Shown piece by piece: positions 39,230 through 48,540 of a stretch of DNA of 64,000 nucleotides. The position numbers and the translations under genes were made by a program. How positions within the stretch are numbered: the first letter of the stretch is position 1; each line of letters begins with the position of its first letter. The stretch is from assembly GCA_963703855.1 (NCBI GenBank), contig CAVPFW010000001.1, forward strand, positions 1-64,000. Direction: 5' to 3'. Source of the stretch: AP-15 sp963703855 (GTDB taxonomy: Bacteria > Pseudomonadota > Alphaproteobacteria > ATCC43930 > CGMCC-115725). The notes beneath the pieces are model-generated. The model was not told the origin of the DNA and ran no database searches. It saw only the letters and a list, made by a program, of their open reading frames with translations.

Positions 39230-41309
39230 TCAGGCGAGGCCCGACGCCCTCCAGCCCGCGATCTCGCCCGCGGCGAAGGCGAGCTCGCGCGCGGGCTCCG
39301 CCGCCGCCATCGCGGCGCTTGGAGCGGGCTCGGCCGCCGGGACCGCGGGCAACCGGCAGACGATGCGGGTTCCGCGCCCGGGCGCCGATTCGATCTCGAC
39401 CGTTCCGCCATGCAGCTCGATCAGGCTCTTGACCAATGACAGGCCGAGCCCGGACCCCGCTTGCCGCTTGCCGCGCTTGAATTTTTCGAACATCCGGGCC
39501 TGATCCGCCGGCGCGATCCCGATCCCGGTATCGGCGACGGTCAGCAGCAGATCGCCGCCGCAGCGCTCGGCCTCGATGCCGATGGCGCCGCCGGGCGGGG
39601 TGAACTTGATCGCATTCGAAATCAAGTTGAACAGCGCCTGCTTCAGCCGCCGCTCGTCGCCCTCGATCGCATCGATCCGCCGGGCGCAGCGCAGGCTGAT
39701 GTCGAGCCCCCGGCTGTGCGCGCGATCCCGCGTCAGGCTCATGACCGCGTGCAGCATTTCGGGAATTTCGACGCGCCCCCGCTCCAGCTCCATGTAGCCG
39801 GCTTCGATCGTCGCCAGGTCGAGAATATCGTCGATCAACGCCATCAGCTGGTGCGCGCTGTCGAGCATGCCGCGGCCGTATTCAAGCTGGCTCGAATTCA
39901 GCGCCCCGAAATACTGGTTGTTGAGGATTTCCGCGAAGCCGATGACCGTATTCAGCGGGGTGCGCAGCTCGTGCGAGACGCTGGCGATGAACTCGCTCTT
40001 GAGGCGCCCGGCGGTTTCCAGCGCCTCGTTGCGATCGCGCAATGCGCGCTCGAACTCGGGCCGTGTCGCTGACGTCGAGATAGGTCAGCAACACCTCGCC
40101 GTCGGGCAGCGGCACGCTCGCCGCCTGCAGCATCGAGCCGTCGCGCCGGTAAAGCGGGCCGCTGGTCAAGGTCTGCGCGGTGACCTTGGCGATGATCGCC
40201 TCCTTGACCCCCGCCCAGTCGCCGCGATCGTCGATAAAGCCACGGACCTTCTCGACGATCTCACTGACATGCGGCTCGCCGGCGACATCCTCCTCCGACA
40301 ATCCCCATAGCGACCGAAAGGCCGGGTTGTGGAGCTTGAGCCGGCCATCGCTGCCGTAGACGGCAATGCCCTCAAACAGATGGTCGAGCGTCGCGCGCTG
40401 CACCTGGCTCAAGGTGTTGTACGAGCATTCGAGCGCCAAGCGGTCGCTGACATCCTCATAGACGAAGGTCAGCCCGCCGAACGGGTGGGGCGATACCGTC
40501 AGCTGCAAGGTGCGCCCGTCGGGCAGGTGCATCAGCTCATGCCGCGGCTCGATCAGTTCGGTGAACATCTCGCAGCGCTCGCGCTTGAAGGCGCGGAAAT
40601 CGGCGTATTCGGGAATGCGGCGGGTTTCGCGCAGCCGCTCGAGGATCTCGCCGAGCATGGGCTCCGCGGCGAGCCACGCCTCCTCGATCCGCCACAGCGC
40701 GGCGAAAGCCGAGTTGGAGAACATCAGCCTCCGGTCGGGCCCGAAGATGGCAACCGCGGCGGAGATGCCTTCGAGGACATCGGCATGCGCGTCGATATGG
40801 CGCCACAACTCGGATTGGGCGCTTTCGACATCGCTGCGGTCGAGAGCAAAGCCGATCGCCCCACCGGCGGCGCTTGGCACCTCGACGAGATCGAGCAGCC
40901 GGCGCTGGCCGCCGATTACGACATGGGTTTGCTCGGAGCCGGCCGTGCCGCCGGCCGGCGCATCGGCGCCGGCGGCCGCATTATCCCGGTTTCGGCCCCG
41001 CCTCAGCTCGCGGCCTTCGGCAAGCACGACCTCGCGGGGCGCTCCGAGAGCCGCGGCATAAGCCTGATTGCAATCGACGAGAGCCCGGTCGCGCCGCCAC
41101 ACCGGCATCGGCACCGCGTCGAGCATCTCGCGCAGACGGGTCGCCGCCTCGGCTGCCTGCTGCGCCGCCGCGGTCGCCGCGGCCCGGCGGCGTTCGAGCG
41201 CGACCAGGGCCTGCAGGCTCGCGCGCGATCGCATGCGGGCATGGACCAGCAACGCGCCGAGAATGATTGCGACGATCACGCCTGGTGCGGCCGCGGCCTC
41301 GATCACCAT
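39230..41309 (-). CDS. Multi-PAS sensor histidine kinase; one frameshift
   Basis: Reads as about 692 aa from the ATG at 41309 if one base is dropped at 40053. One N-terminal membrane helix (VIVAIILGALLVHARM), three PAS-like domains (LREMLDAVPMPVWRRDRALV, VLEGISAAVAIFGPDRRLMF, LDHLFEGIAVYGSDGRLKLH), HisKA with ASVSHELRTPLNTVIGF (phospho-acceptor His) and an HATPase with LFNLISNAIKFTPPGG, TGIGIAPADQARMFEKF and GSGLGLSLVKSLIELHGG. With TT to T at 40053 the junction becomes DVSDTARVERALRDRNEAL, as expected before HisKA; as written, PAS and kinase parts are in different frames. No response regulator is adjacent. In related genomes a PAS kinase commonly sits next to ahcY; its signal is unknown. Confidence 0.85.
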
Positions 41310-41385
41310 CCGACACCCCTTTGCTGCCGGGTCGGAGAGCGAGATTTTCAACTCCCCATTGACTCTATTATGGGGTGTTCTTGGT

Positions 41386-41419
41386 AAAAGAAAAGGGGAA
41401 AAGTGACCAAGTTTCCCCT
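41386..41419 (-). terminator. Intrinsic terminator of ahcY
   Basis: On the minus strand AGGGGAAA (41419-41412), a 10-base loop, TTTCCCCT (41401-41394), then a T-rich run at 41393-41386. It lies 30 bases after the ahcY stop and separates it from the histidine kinase. Confidence 0.75.
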
Positions 41420-41449
41420 GAAAGTTGTTAAAGCGCGCTTCGAACGGGT

Positions 41450-42760
41450 TCAGTAGCGGTAATGCTCGGGTTTGAACGGGCCGGAGCGGTCGAGCCCGAG
41501 ATAGCCCGCCTGGGCCGGGCTGAGCTTGGTCAGCTTGACCCCGAGCTTGTCGAGGTGCAGGGCCGCCACCTTTTCGTCGAGGTGCTTGGGCAAGACGTAG
41601 ACCTTGTTCTCGTATTTGCCGTGGTTGGCCCACAGCTCGATCTGCGCCAGCACCTGGTTGGTAAAGGACGCGCTCATCACAAAGCTCGGATGGCCGGTGG
41701 CGCAGCCCAGATTGACGAGCCGGCCCTTGGCCAGAACGATCAGCCGCCGGCCGTCGGGAAAGACGACTTCGTCGACCTGCGGCTTGACCTCCTCCCAAGG
41801 ATAGTTGCGCAAGGCGTCGATCTGGATCTCGCTGTCGAAGTGGCCGATGTTGCAGACAATGGCGCGGTCCTTCATCTGGCGCATGTGGTCGATCGTGATC
41901 ACGTCGATGTCGCCGGTCGCGGTGACGAAGATGTCGCCCTGCGCGGCGGCGGCGTCCATCGTCGTCACCTGATAGCCCTCCATCGCCGCCTGCAACGCGC
42001 AGATCGGGTCGATCTCGGTGACCATGACGCGGGCGCCCTGGCTCCGCAGGCTCGCCGCCGAGCCCTTGCCGACATTGCCGAAGCCGCACACGACCGCGAG
42101 CTTGCCGGCGAGCATCACGTCGGTCGCCCGCTTGATGCCGTCGACCAGGCTCTCGCGGCAGCCGTAGAGGTTGTCGAATTTCGACTTGGTGACGCTGTCG
42201 TTGACGTTGAACGCCGGCGCCTTCAGCGCGCCCGCCCGCATCATCTCGTAGAGCCGGTTGACCCCGGTCGTCGTCTCTTCAGAGATGCCGCGGACATGAC
42301 GCAGCAGGTCCGGGTACTTGTCGTGCAGGATCTTGGTCGCGTCGCCGCCGTCGTCGAGCACCATGTTCGGCGTCCAGCCGGCGAATGGGCCATCGGCCGG
42401 GCCGCGCAGGGTCTGCTCGATGCACCACTCGTATTCTTCTTCGGTCTCGCCCTTCCAGGCGAAGACCGGGGTGCCGCGGGCGGCGACCGCGGCGGCGGCA
42501 TGGTCCTGGGTCGAGAAGATGTTGCACGAGCTCCACCGCACCGTGGCGCCGAGATGGATCAGGGTTTCGATCAGCACCGCGGTTTGGATCGTCATGTGCA
42601 GGCAGCCGACGATATGGGCGCCGGCGAGGGGCTGCGCCGCGCCGAACTCCTCGCGTAATGCCATCAGCCCCGGCATCTCGGTCTCGGCGATCGCGATCTC
42701 GCGCCGCCCCCAATCCGCCAGAGAAATGTCTGCAACCTTGCAGTCGGTGAAGGCGGGCAT
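41450..42760 (-). CDS. ahcY: S-adenosylhomocysteine hydrolase
   Basis: 436 aa from the ATG at 42760, after GGAGAGGAGA. Starts with KVADISLADWGRREIAIAE, has the substrate-binding NIFSTQDHAAAAV and FNVNDSVTKSKFDNLYGCRE (catalytic Lys/Asp/Asn region), the NAD-binding VVCGFGNVGKGSAASLR and the conserved tail LSPAQAGYLGLDRSGPFKPE with HYRY end. It splits SAH to adenosine and homocysteine, removing the product inhibitor of methyltransferases. It has its own promoter/operator and terminator, so it is a one-gene unit. Confidence 0.97.
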   Translation of the reverse strand: MPAFTDCKVADISLADWGRREIAIAETEMPGLMALREEFGAAQPLAGAHIVGCLHMTIQTAVLIETLIHLGATVRWSSCNIFSTQDHAAAAVAARGTPVFAWKGETEEEYEWCIEQTLRGPADGPFAGWTPNMVLDDGGDATKILHDKYPDLLRHVRGISEETTTGVNRLYEMMRAGALKAPAFNVNDSVTKSKFDNLYGCRESLVDGIKRATDVMLAGKLAVVCGFGNVGKGSAASLRSQGARVMVTEIDPICALQAAMEGYQVTTMDAAAAQGDIFVTATGDIDVITIDHMRQMKDRAIVCNIGHFDSEIQIDALRNYPWEEVKPQVDEVVFPDGRRLIVLAKGRLVNLGCATGHPSFVMSASFTNQVLAQIELWANHGKYENKVYVLPKHLDEKVAALHLDKLGVKLTKLSPAQAGYLGLDRSGPFKPEHYRY

Positions 42761-42831
42761 TCGAGATCTCCTCTCCGGATTGCGCTGCGGGCCGGCAGAT
42801 GCCAGCGCTGGGTTTTGAATTTGAGAATAGA

Positions 42832-42860
42832 ATGATATAGAGATATCTTTATGTCGTCAA
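42832..42860 (-). promoter_or_regulatory. ahcY promoter with near-palindromic operator in the spacer
   Basis: Minus strand TTGACG (42860-42855), a 17-base spacer and TATCAT (42837-42832). The 16 bases at 42852-42837, ATAAAGATATCTCTAT, form a near-perfect palindrome (core AGATATCT, one mismatched pair) that fills the spacer and touches the -10 box. The site is AT-rich in a GC-rich region. An SAH-responsive ArsR-family repressor is a plausible binder, by inference; no such gene is in the window. Confidence 0.7.
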
Positions 42861-43162
42861 CCGGCCGAAACAGTCTTGACGCGCGCAAGAATCTCGCCTC
42901 AGCCCGGCGCGGGTTGAGCGGCCATAGCAGTGGCGCAGACGGCTCGGCAAGTCGCACGAGTGCAGGCGGGGTCCGCATGCCGTAACCCCGGCGGCCGCGG
43001 TCATCGCCAGGAGGCGTAAGCCGGCCAAGCAATCCCGATGGAACGGGACGCAGGCGCCGGAATCGCTGCGCTCGGCACCCAATCACACCGCATATTCCGG
43101 TGGAGTGGGGGCCGGCGGCGCAGGTCCCGGCGGCGGCCAGAAGGTGTTTGGCCGATTCGTGA
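42861..43162. other. Intergenic region between ahcY and the MarR gene
   Basis: About 300 bases between the divergent ahcY and MarR promoters. No start codon with a ribosome site, hairpin or known family was seen. Confidence 0.5.
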
Positions 43163-43190
43163 TTGACAAGTGCGCACATGCGCCTAAATC
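43163..43190 (+). promoter_or_regulatory. Promoter of the MarR gene with internal palindrome
   Basis: TTGACA (43163-43168), a 16-base spacer and TAAATC (43185-43190). The spacer holds the perfect 8-bp palindrome GTGCGCAC (43170-43177), partly repeated as ATGCGC, which could be an autoregulatory operator. Confidence 0.5.
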
Positions 43191-43193
43191 CGG

Positions 43194-43676
43194 TTGAAAG
43201 CGCATTTTTTGAGCATTCCGGTGTCCGTCCAAGCTGAGCCCAATCTCGCCGATTGCAACTGCCTCGCGGTGCGCCAGGCGGCGCGCTATGTGACCCAGCT
43301 TTACGATCGGCACCTGGCCGCTTGCGGGCTGCGCACCAGCCAGTACGGCATTCTTGCCCAATTGAAGCGCCACGGGCCGATGGCGATCAGCGAGCTCGCC
43401 GCCGAGCTGGTCATCGACCGGACCACGCTCGGCCGCAATATCCGGCCGCTCGAGCGCGACGGGCTGATCGCGATAACCCCGGACCGCACCGACCGCCGGA
43501 TCAAGGAATTGCACCTCACGCCCGCCGGCGACGACCGATTTCGTGAGACCCGCCAGGCCTGGGTCGAGGCGCAGCGGAGCTTCGAGACCGGGTTCGGTCC
43601 GGGGCGCTCGGCGGAATTGCGCGGGCTGTTGCGCGCCCTGGTCGACAGTGGGCTCGTGCCGAGGGACGAGGGTTAG
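43194..43676 (+). CDS. MarR-family transcriptional regulator
   Basis: Up to 160 aa. The longest frame begins at TTG 43194, but that is only a few bases after the -10 box, so a start at TTG 43209 or GTG 43218 is more likely. Winged-helix core: LRTSQYGILAQLKRHGPMAI, SELAAELVIDRTTLGRNIRP (recognition helix) and LIAITPDRTDRRIKELHLTP (wing). The start CNCLAVRQAARYVTQLYDRH is typical of a MarR subgroup. It probably represses itself or a neighbour; no efflux or catabolic gene is divergent from it, so its target is unclear. Confidence 0.88.
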   Translation: MKAHFLSIPVSVQAEPNLADCNCLAVRQAARYVTQLYDRHLAACGLRTSQYGILAQLKRHGPMAISELAAELVIDRTTLGRNIRPLERDGLIAITPDRTDRRIKELHLTPAGDDRFRETRQAWVEAQRSFETGFGPGRSAELRGLLRALVDSGLVPRDEG

Positions 43677-43777
43677 CCGACCATTTCTGAGAGGTTGCAA
43701 CTTCCTCGTCACACCGGCGAAGGGGAAAATCGCCGGTTGTCTGTGACCGAGCCACCAGCCGCATCGCCCACGATTGG

Positions 43778-44785
43778 TCAGTAGGTCTGAAACGCCTGCT
43801 GGATCGCGGCGATGTCGGTGGTGATGGACAATGCCAACATCAACAGGATGCGGGCTTTCTGCGGGCTGAAATCCTCGCCCGCGACGATGCCGCTCTCGCG
43901 CAGCCGGCGGCGCGGGGCGACGCGGCCGCTGGCCGCACGGCTGCATTGCACGACGACGACCCCGGCCTTGGCCGCGCGCTCGAAGGATGCGCGCTGCGGC
44001 GGGGTCGGGCTCCCTGGCGCGAACCCGGCCGAGACGATGCCGCGCGCGCCGGCTGCGACCGCCGCGTCGACCAGCGCGCCGTCGGCGCCGGCATAGGAAT
44101 AGACGATGTCGACCCGCGGCAGCGGCGCGGCGAGGTCGAGGGCGGCGAACGCGGTCTGCGGCATGTGGGCCCGCAGCGGCGCGCGGTAGAAATGCACGCC
44201 GTCGCCGTCGACATGGCCAAGCGCGCCGAAATCGAACGAGCGGAAGGTCTGCACCCGGTAGGTCGAGGTCTTGACCACGTCGCGGGCGGCGTGGATCTCG
44301 TCGTTGAGGACGGCGAGCACGCCCTTGCCGCGCGCCTCGGGGCATCCTGCGACGCGCAGGGCGTTGACCAGGTTCATGCCGGCATCGGTGCCGAGCGCGC
44401 TCGCCGGGCGCTGCGCCCCGACCAAGACGACCGGCAGCGCCGTCGCCAGAGTGAGGTTCAGGAAAAAGCCGGTCTCTTCCAGGGTCGCGGTGCCGTGCGG
44501 GATCACGAAGCCGGCGACGGCCGGCTTCTCTCGGGCGGTGCGATGGATCAGCGCGCGCAACTCGATCCAGTCCACCGGGCCGATCTCGGTGCTGCCGACC
44601 TGGCGAAAGGTCACCGCCATCGGCTCGGCGACGAGCCGGGTCTCCGGAAAATGGTCGAGCAACGCCTCGGCCGTCAGTTTCTGGCCGAAATCGGGGTAGT
44701 CGAGCACATCGAGGCTCGACGCGCCGAGCGAGGAGATCGTGCCGCCGGTGCCGATCACGGCGATGCGCGGCAGAGCTGAGCTCAT
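43778..44785 (-). CDS. L-asparaginase (type I/II fold)
   Basis: 335 aa from the ATG at 44785 (MSSALPRIAVIGTGGTISSL). First catalytic Thr motif VIGTGGTISSLG; the second motif FVIPHGTATLEETGFFLNLT reads HGTATLEET where HGTDTLEET is standard, so the usual Asp is Ala here. VLVGAQRPASALGTDAGMNL is as expected. It hydrolyses asparagine or a related amide; the changed second motif may alter activity or substrate. No signal peptide. A longer frame upstream overlaps the next gene and is not used. Confidence 0.85.
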   Translation of the reverse strand: MSSALPRIAVIGTGGTISSLGASSLDVLDYPDFGQKLTAEALLDHFPETRLVAEPMAVTFRQVGSTEIGPVDWIELRALIHRTAREKPAVAGFVIPHGTATLEETGFFLNLTLATALPVVLVGAQRPASALGTDAGMNLVNALRVAGCPEARGKGVLAVLNDEIHAARDVVKTSTYRVQTFRSFDFGALGHVDGDGVHFYRAPLRAHMPQTAFAALDLAAPLPRVDIVYSYAGADGALVDAAVAAGARGIVSAGFAPGSPTPPQRASFERAAKAGVVVVQCSRAASGRVAPRRRLRESGIVAGEDFSPQKARILLMLALSITTDIAAIQQAFQTY

Positions 44786-44819
44786 AGGCCTCTCCCAGAT
44801 AGGTGCTGGCGGGACAAAG

Positions 44820-45287
44820 TCAGGGCGCGCAGGAGAGATCGGTTCCGGCAACGAAGGGCGGCATGCCCGAAGCGCCCGATGGCGGGCACAGCAGCGATGC
44901 CGGGCCGTGGCCCGAGCTTGCCGCTGCCGCGCTCCCCGACGACCCGCCGAAATCCGCCCGCGGCAATGCCCTCGCCGGACCGCCGAGCGCACCCGGTACG
45001 GTGCCGGCGGTGCCGGTGCCGGCCGCGGCATTTGCCGTCGCGGCGCTGGGCTTCGATCCGACCGCGGCGACGCCGGTTGTCGCAGCCGGCGTCGACTGGG
45101 CCGAGACCGCTGGGGTCGCAGCGGCCGCAGCGCTTGCCGCCGCGCCGGCGCCGAGGGTGACGGCGCCGCCCGCGGTCACGCTTCCCGGCGCAGCCGTCTG
45201 CGCCGAGGCCGGAACGGCGACCGCGATCGGCAATAGAACTGCGCAGCCCAAGACCCAGGTGACGGAGCCGGGAAAACCGAAATTCAT
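44820..45287 (-). CDS. Ala/Gly-rich exported protein of unknown function
   Basis: 155 aa from the ATG at 45287. A signal peptide (MNFGFPGSVTWVLGCAVLL, cleavage probably after PASAQ or ASA) is followed by about 100 residues almost wholly Ala, Gly, Thr, Ser, Pro and Val, and an end with two cysteines (ASLLCPPSG, TDLSC). The composition suggests a disordered periplasmic or surface protein. No family recognised. It lies between livF and the asparaginase on the same strand and may belong to either unit. Confidence 0.5.
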   Translation of the reverse strand: MNFGFPGSVTWVLGCAVLLPIAVAVPASAQTAAPGSVTAGGAVTLGAGAAASAAAAATPAVSAQSTPAATTGVAAVGSKPSAATANAAAGTGTAGTVPGALGGPARALPRADFGGSSGSAAAASSGHGPASLLCPPSGASGMPPFVAGTDLSCAP

Positions 45288-45337
45288 CGCACCTGTCAAA
45301 CGCCCGCTGCGGCTGCGGAGTTCACCGCGAGCCCAGC

Positions 45338-46132
45338 TCACGACAGCCAGCGCTTGCGGCGCTTGTAGTGCTTCAAGCCGAGGTAGGATTTGCGGGCGCC
45401 GGCCTCGTTGAGCCCGAGATAGAATTCCTTGATGTCCGAGTTCTGGCGCAGTGCCGCAGCCGGGCCTTCGAGCACGATGCGGCCGTTTTCCATGACGTAG
45501 CCGTGGTCGGCGATGTCGAGCGCCAACGCGGCGTTCTGCTCGACCAGCAGCACGGTCAGCCCGCGCTCCTCGCGCAGCCGGCGGATGATGCCGAAGATCT
45601 CGGCCACCAGCAGCGGCGCGAGACCGAGCGAGGGCTCGTCGAGCAGGATCACCTTGGGGTCGGACATCAAGGCGCGGCCGATCACCAGCATCTGCTGCTC
45701 GCCGCCCGACAGGTAGCCCGAGGGCTGACGGCGCCGCGGCTTCAGCGCCGGGAAGGTGTCGAAGATCTCCTCGATCCGCTCCCGCGCCTGGGCGAAATCC
45801 CGGCGCGTATGGGCGCCGGCGACGAGGTTCTCCTCGACCGTCAGATTCTCGAAGACGCGCCTTCCCTCAAACACCTGGGTGACGCCGCGCCTGACCAATT
45901 CGTGCGGCGCCAGCCGGTCGAGCCGCTGGCCGTCGAGCTCGACCGTGCCCTTGGTGACCTCGCCGCGCTCGCTGCGCAGCAGGCCAGAGATCGCCTTCAA
46001 TGTCGTCGTCTTGCCGGCGCCGTTGGCGCCGAGAAGGGTGGTGATATGCCCCTTCTCGGCGGCGAGCGAGACGCCCTTCAGCACCAGGATGACGCCGTCA
46101 TAGACGACCTCGACGTTGTTCAGCGCCAGCAC
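45338..46132 (-). CDS. livF: Branched-chain-type ABC importer ATPase LivF
   Basis: 264 aa. Walker A LLGANGAGKTTTLKAISGLL, signature YLSGGEQQMLVIGRAL, Walker B KVILLDEPSLGLAPLL and the H-loop region replaced by VLLVEQNAALAL, as usual for LivF. The C-terminus is extended with a basic tail (KHYKRRKRW), common in the aromatic/acyl-type Liv systems. Last gene of the transport operon, 33 bases after livK. Confidence 0.92.
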   Translation of the reverse strand: MLALNNVEVVYDGVILVLKGVSLAAEKGHITTLLGANGAGKTTTLKAISGLLRSERGEVTKGTVELDGQRLDRLAPHELVRRGVTQVFEGRRVFENLTVEENLVAGAHTRRDFAQARERIEEIFDTFPALKPRRRQPSGYLSGGEQQMLVIGRALMSDPKVILLDEPSLGLAPLLVAEIFGIIRRLREERGLTVLLVEQNAALALDIADHGYVMENGRIVLEGPAAALRQNSDIKEFYLGLNEAGARKSYLGLKHYKRRKRWLS

Positions 46133-46165
46133 GGGGCGCCTCTCTGCGCGATCCCCGGCCGCGGC

Positions 46166-47410
46166 CTATTCCGCGGTCTTGACCGCGTTGTCGACGACGT
46201 CGCGATAGGCGCGGAACCAGTCGGTCTCCTTGACGAACTTGCCGTCATGGACCTGGAAGATCTGGACCCAGCCGCCGCCCTCGTGATCGGTCGGGGTGAT
46301 CTGTAGCGGCGGGACGAGGCCGCCCAGGGTGTAGTCGTGGATCTGCTCGAGGCCCTCTTTGACCTGCGGGCCGGTCGGCTTCTGGCCGCCGCTGATCTTC
46401 AGCGCGTTCTTGATCGCCTCGACCTGTATCGCCGCCTGCAGCAGGCCACGGTTGTAGATGACCGTGTTGTCCATCTCCTTGGGTGGCGCCTTCCCTTCCT
46501 TTTTGTACATGTCCTTGATCTGCTGGCGCACCGGGTAGTTGTCGCCGGCGCCGGCAAACTGCAAGGTGTTGTAGCCTTCGGCGACGCCCCAGCCGCCGGC
46601 TGCCTTGATATCGCCTTCGGCCGAGGCCCAGACTAGGCCGAGCACCTTCGACAGCGGGTAGCCGGCGCCCTTCAGCCCCTTGATCATCACCGAAGGCGAG
46701 CGCCCGAAGAGGTGAGCGATCACAAAGTCGGGGTGATAGCGCTGGGTGATGTCGAGGATCTGCGCGCCCATCTCGACCCCCGGCGGCGGCACCGCAAACG
46801 TGCGCAGCTCGAACCCTTCGGATTTTTGCAGGGTCTCAATGATCGGCATCGGCTCCTTGCCGGCCGGGTTGTCGTAATAGACATAGGCGATCTTTTTGCC
46901 CTTCAGGCTGCCGCCGAGCTTGTCCTTGGCGAACTGGACCGCCGCGGCACCCTGCGACCAATAGGTGGCGGCGATCGGGAACAGATAGGGATAGCGGGCG
47001 CCGTCGGCGGCGGCCGAGATGCCGAAACCGGGCGAGGTCGTCGGCATCTTGTCCTGTTCGAGCCGCTGGTTCAGCGCCACGGTCTGCGGCGTGCCGTAGA
47101 GGGTCATCATCACGACGCCCATCTGCTTTTGCCGCTCGTAGGCCTCGATCCCCTGGGGGACCTTGTACTGATTGTCGATCTCGTCGCCGCGGATGGTCCA
47201 GCCGTCGACCCCGCCTTGGGCGTTGATCAGCTTATAATAATCCTGCTCGGCCGGGCACAGCACGGTGCCGACGATCTGGGTCGGGCCGGTGCGGTCGCAC
47301 TGGTCGCCGATCACCAGCTGCTTCGGCTGCGCCATCGCGGTCGCGGCGAGCGCCAACCCGGCCGTCGCGCCGGCCGTCAGCGCCAATATGCTCCTCGATA
47401 CGGTCGTCAT
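46166..47410 (-). CDS. livK: Periplasmic substrate-binding protein of Liv-type importer
   Basis: 414 aa. Signal peptide MTTVSRSILALTAGATAGLA...ATAMA, then QPKQLVIGDQCDRTGPTQ, a type I periplasmic binding fold (Peripla_BP_6) with YYKLINAQGGVDGWTIRGDE and the second lobe KKIAYVYYDNPAGKEP. At this length and with these motifs it resembles the binding proteins found with acyl-CoA ligases rather than classic LivJ/LivK for leucine. Ligand unknown. Confidence 0.88.
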   Translation of the reverse strand: MTTVSRSILALTAGATAGLALAATAMAQPKQLVIGDQCDRTGPTQIVGTVLCPAEQDYYKLINAQGGVDGWTIRGDEIDNQYKVPQGIEAYERQKQMGVVMMTLYGTPQTVALNQRLEQDKMPTTSPGFGISAAADGARYPYLFPIAATYWSQGAAAVQFAKDKLGGSLKGKKIAYVYYDNPAGKEPMPIIETLQKSEGFELRTFAVPPPGVEMGAQILDITQRYHPDFVIAHLFGRSPSVMIKGLKGAGYPLSKVLGLVWASAEGDIKAAGGWGVAEGYNTLQFAGAGDNYPVRQQIKDMYKKEGKAPPKEMDNTVIYNRGLLQAAIQVEAIKNALKISGGQKPTGPQVKEGLEQIHDYTLGGLVPPLQITPTDHEGGGWVQIFQVHDGKFVKETDWFRAYRDVVDNAVKTAE

Positions 47411-47438
47411 CGTCGCTCCTCCCTCTGTCGTTGCGAGT

Positions 47439-48506
47439 TTAATAGGAAAATGGCCACACCCGGAAGTAATTGCGGATGTTGCGCCACAGCCGGTTCAGCC
47501 CCTCGGGCTCGACCACCAGAAAGAAGATGATCAGCCCGCCGAAGATGACCAGCCGCAGATTGGGAACGACGTTGAGCAGGTCGGCATTGGAAAAGAAGAT
47601 CCCGCCGAACCCGTCGAGAAACCAGCGGGTCGCGATCGGCAGCAGGGTCACGAAGATCGCCCCCAGCACCGAGCCCAACACCGAGCCGAGACCGCCGATG
47701 ATCACCATCGCCAGGTAGTCGATCGAGACGTCGATCTGGAACTGCTCGTAATTGGCGATCCCGAGATAATAGCTTTCGAGCACGCCGGCCACCCCGGCGT
47801 AAAAGGACGAGATTGCGAACGCGTAGAGCTTGTAGCGAAAGATGTCGATGCCGATGATCTCGGCGGCGATGTCCTGGTCGCGGATCGCGACAAAGGCGCG
47901 GCCGATGCGGCTGCGCACCAGATTGAGGGTGGCGACGATCGCCAGCACCACGAAAAACATCAGGAACAGGTAAATCTCAAATTCGCGCTTCAGCGCGATG
48001 CCGAAAACCGACGGGCGCGGGATCTCGATCGAGGATTGCACCCCGCCCGAGATCCATTGCACGTGGTTGATGGTCCACTCGATGATCAATTGCGCCGCGA
48101 GGGTGGCGATCGCCAGGTAAATCCCCTTGATGCGCAACGACGGGATGCCGACGACGACCCCGATCGCCGCCGCCATCAGCCCGCCCGCCGGGATCGCGAC
48201 CCAGAACGGCATGCCGAGGCGGGTGATCAGATTGGCCGCGGTGTAGGCGCCGACCGACATGAAGGCGCCGTGGCCGATCGAGACCTGCCCGGTGTAGCCG
48301 ACCAGTATGTTGAGGCCGAGAGCGCCGACGATTGCGATCAGGATCAGGTTCAGCACCGAGACGTAATATTCGTTGAAGGTCAGCGGCACGATCACGATGA
48401 ACAAGGCCGCCAGCGCCGCCACCGTCCACTGCGCGATCGGCAGCGGGTAGAGCGCCATGTCGGCGGCATAGCTGGTCTTGAACACGCCGGCTTCGCGGTG
48501 GAACAT
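47439..48506 (-). CDS. livM: Liv-type ABC importer permease LivM
   Basis: 355 aa, eight or more hydrophobic segments, with the signature GYTGQVSIGHGAFMSVGAY and the cytoplasmic loop RSRIGRAFVAIRDQDIAAEI that docks on the ATPase. It pairs with LivH as the membrane channel. It is separated from livH by about 160 bases that hold a palindromic repeat. Confidence 0.92.
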   Translation of the reverse strand: MFHREAGVFKTSYAADMALYPLPIAQWTVAALAALFIVIVPLTFNEYYVSVLNLILIAIVGALGLNILVGYTGQVSIGHGAFMSVGAYTAANLITRLGMPFWVAIPAGGLMAAAIGVVVGIPSLRIKGIYLAIATLAAQLIIEWTINHVQWISGGVQSSIEIPRPSVFGIALKREFEIYLFLMFFVVLAIVATLNLVRSRIGRAFVAIRDQDIAAEIIGIDIFRYKLYAFAISSFYAGVAGVLESYYLGIANYEQFQIDVSIDYLAMVIIGGLGSVLGSVLGAIFVTLLPIATRWFLDGFGGIFFSNADLLNVVPNLRLVIFGGLIIFFLVVEPEGLNRLWRNIRNYFRVWPFSY

Positions 48507-48540
48507 GGTCAGAGCGGCCCGAAGAGGTCGAAATTGCCGG

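Noticed and set aside
42761..42831. SAH or SAM riboswitch in the ahcY leader
   Set aside because: The leader contains CAGCGCTG and CGCAGCGC but not the conserved core of the SAH riboswitch or the SAM-II pseudoknot as far as I can tell by eye.
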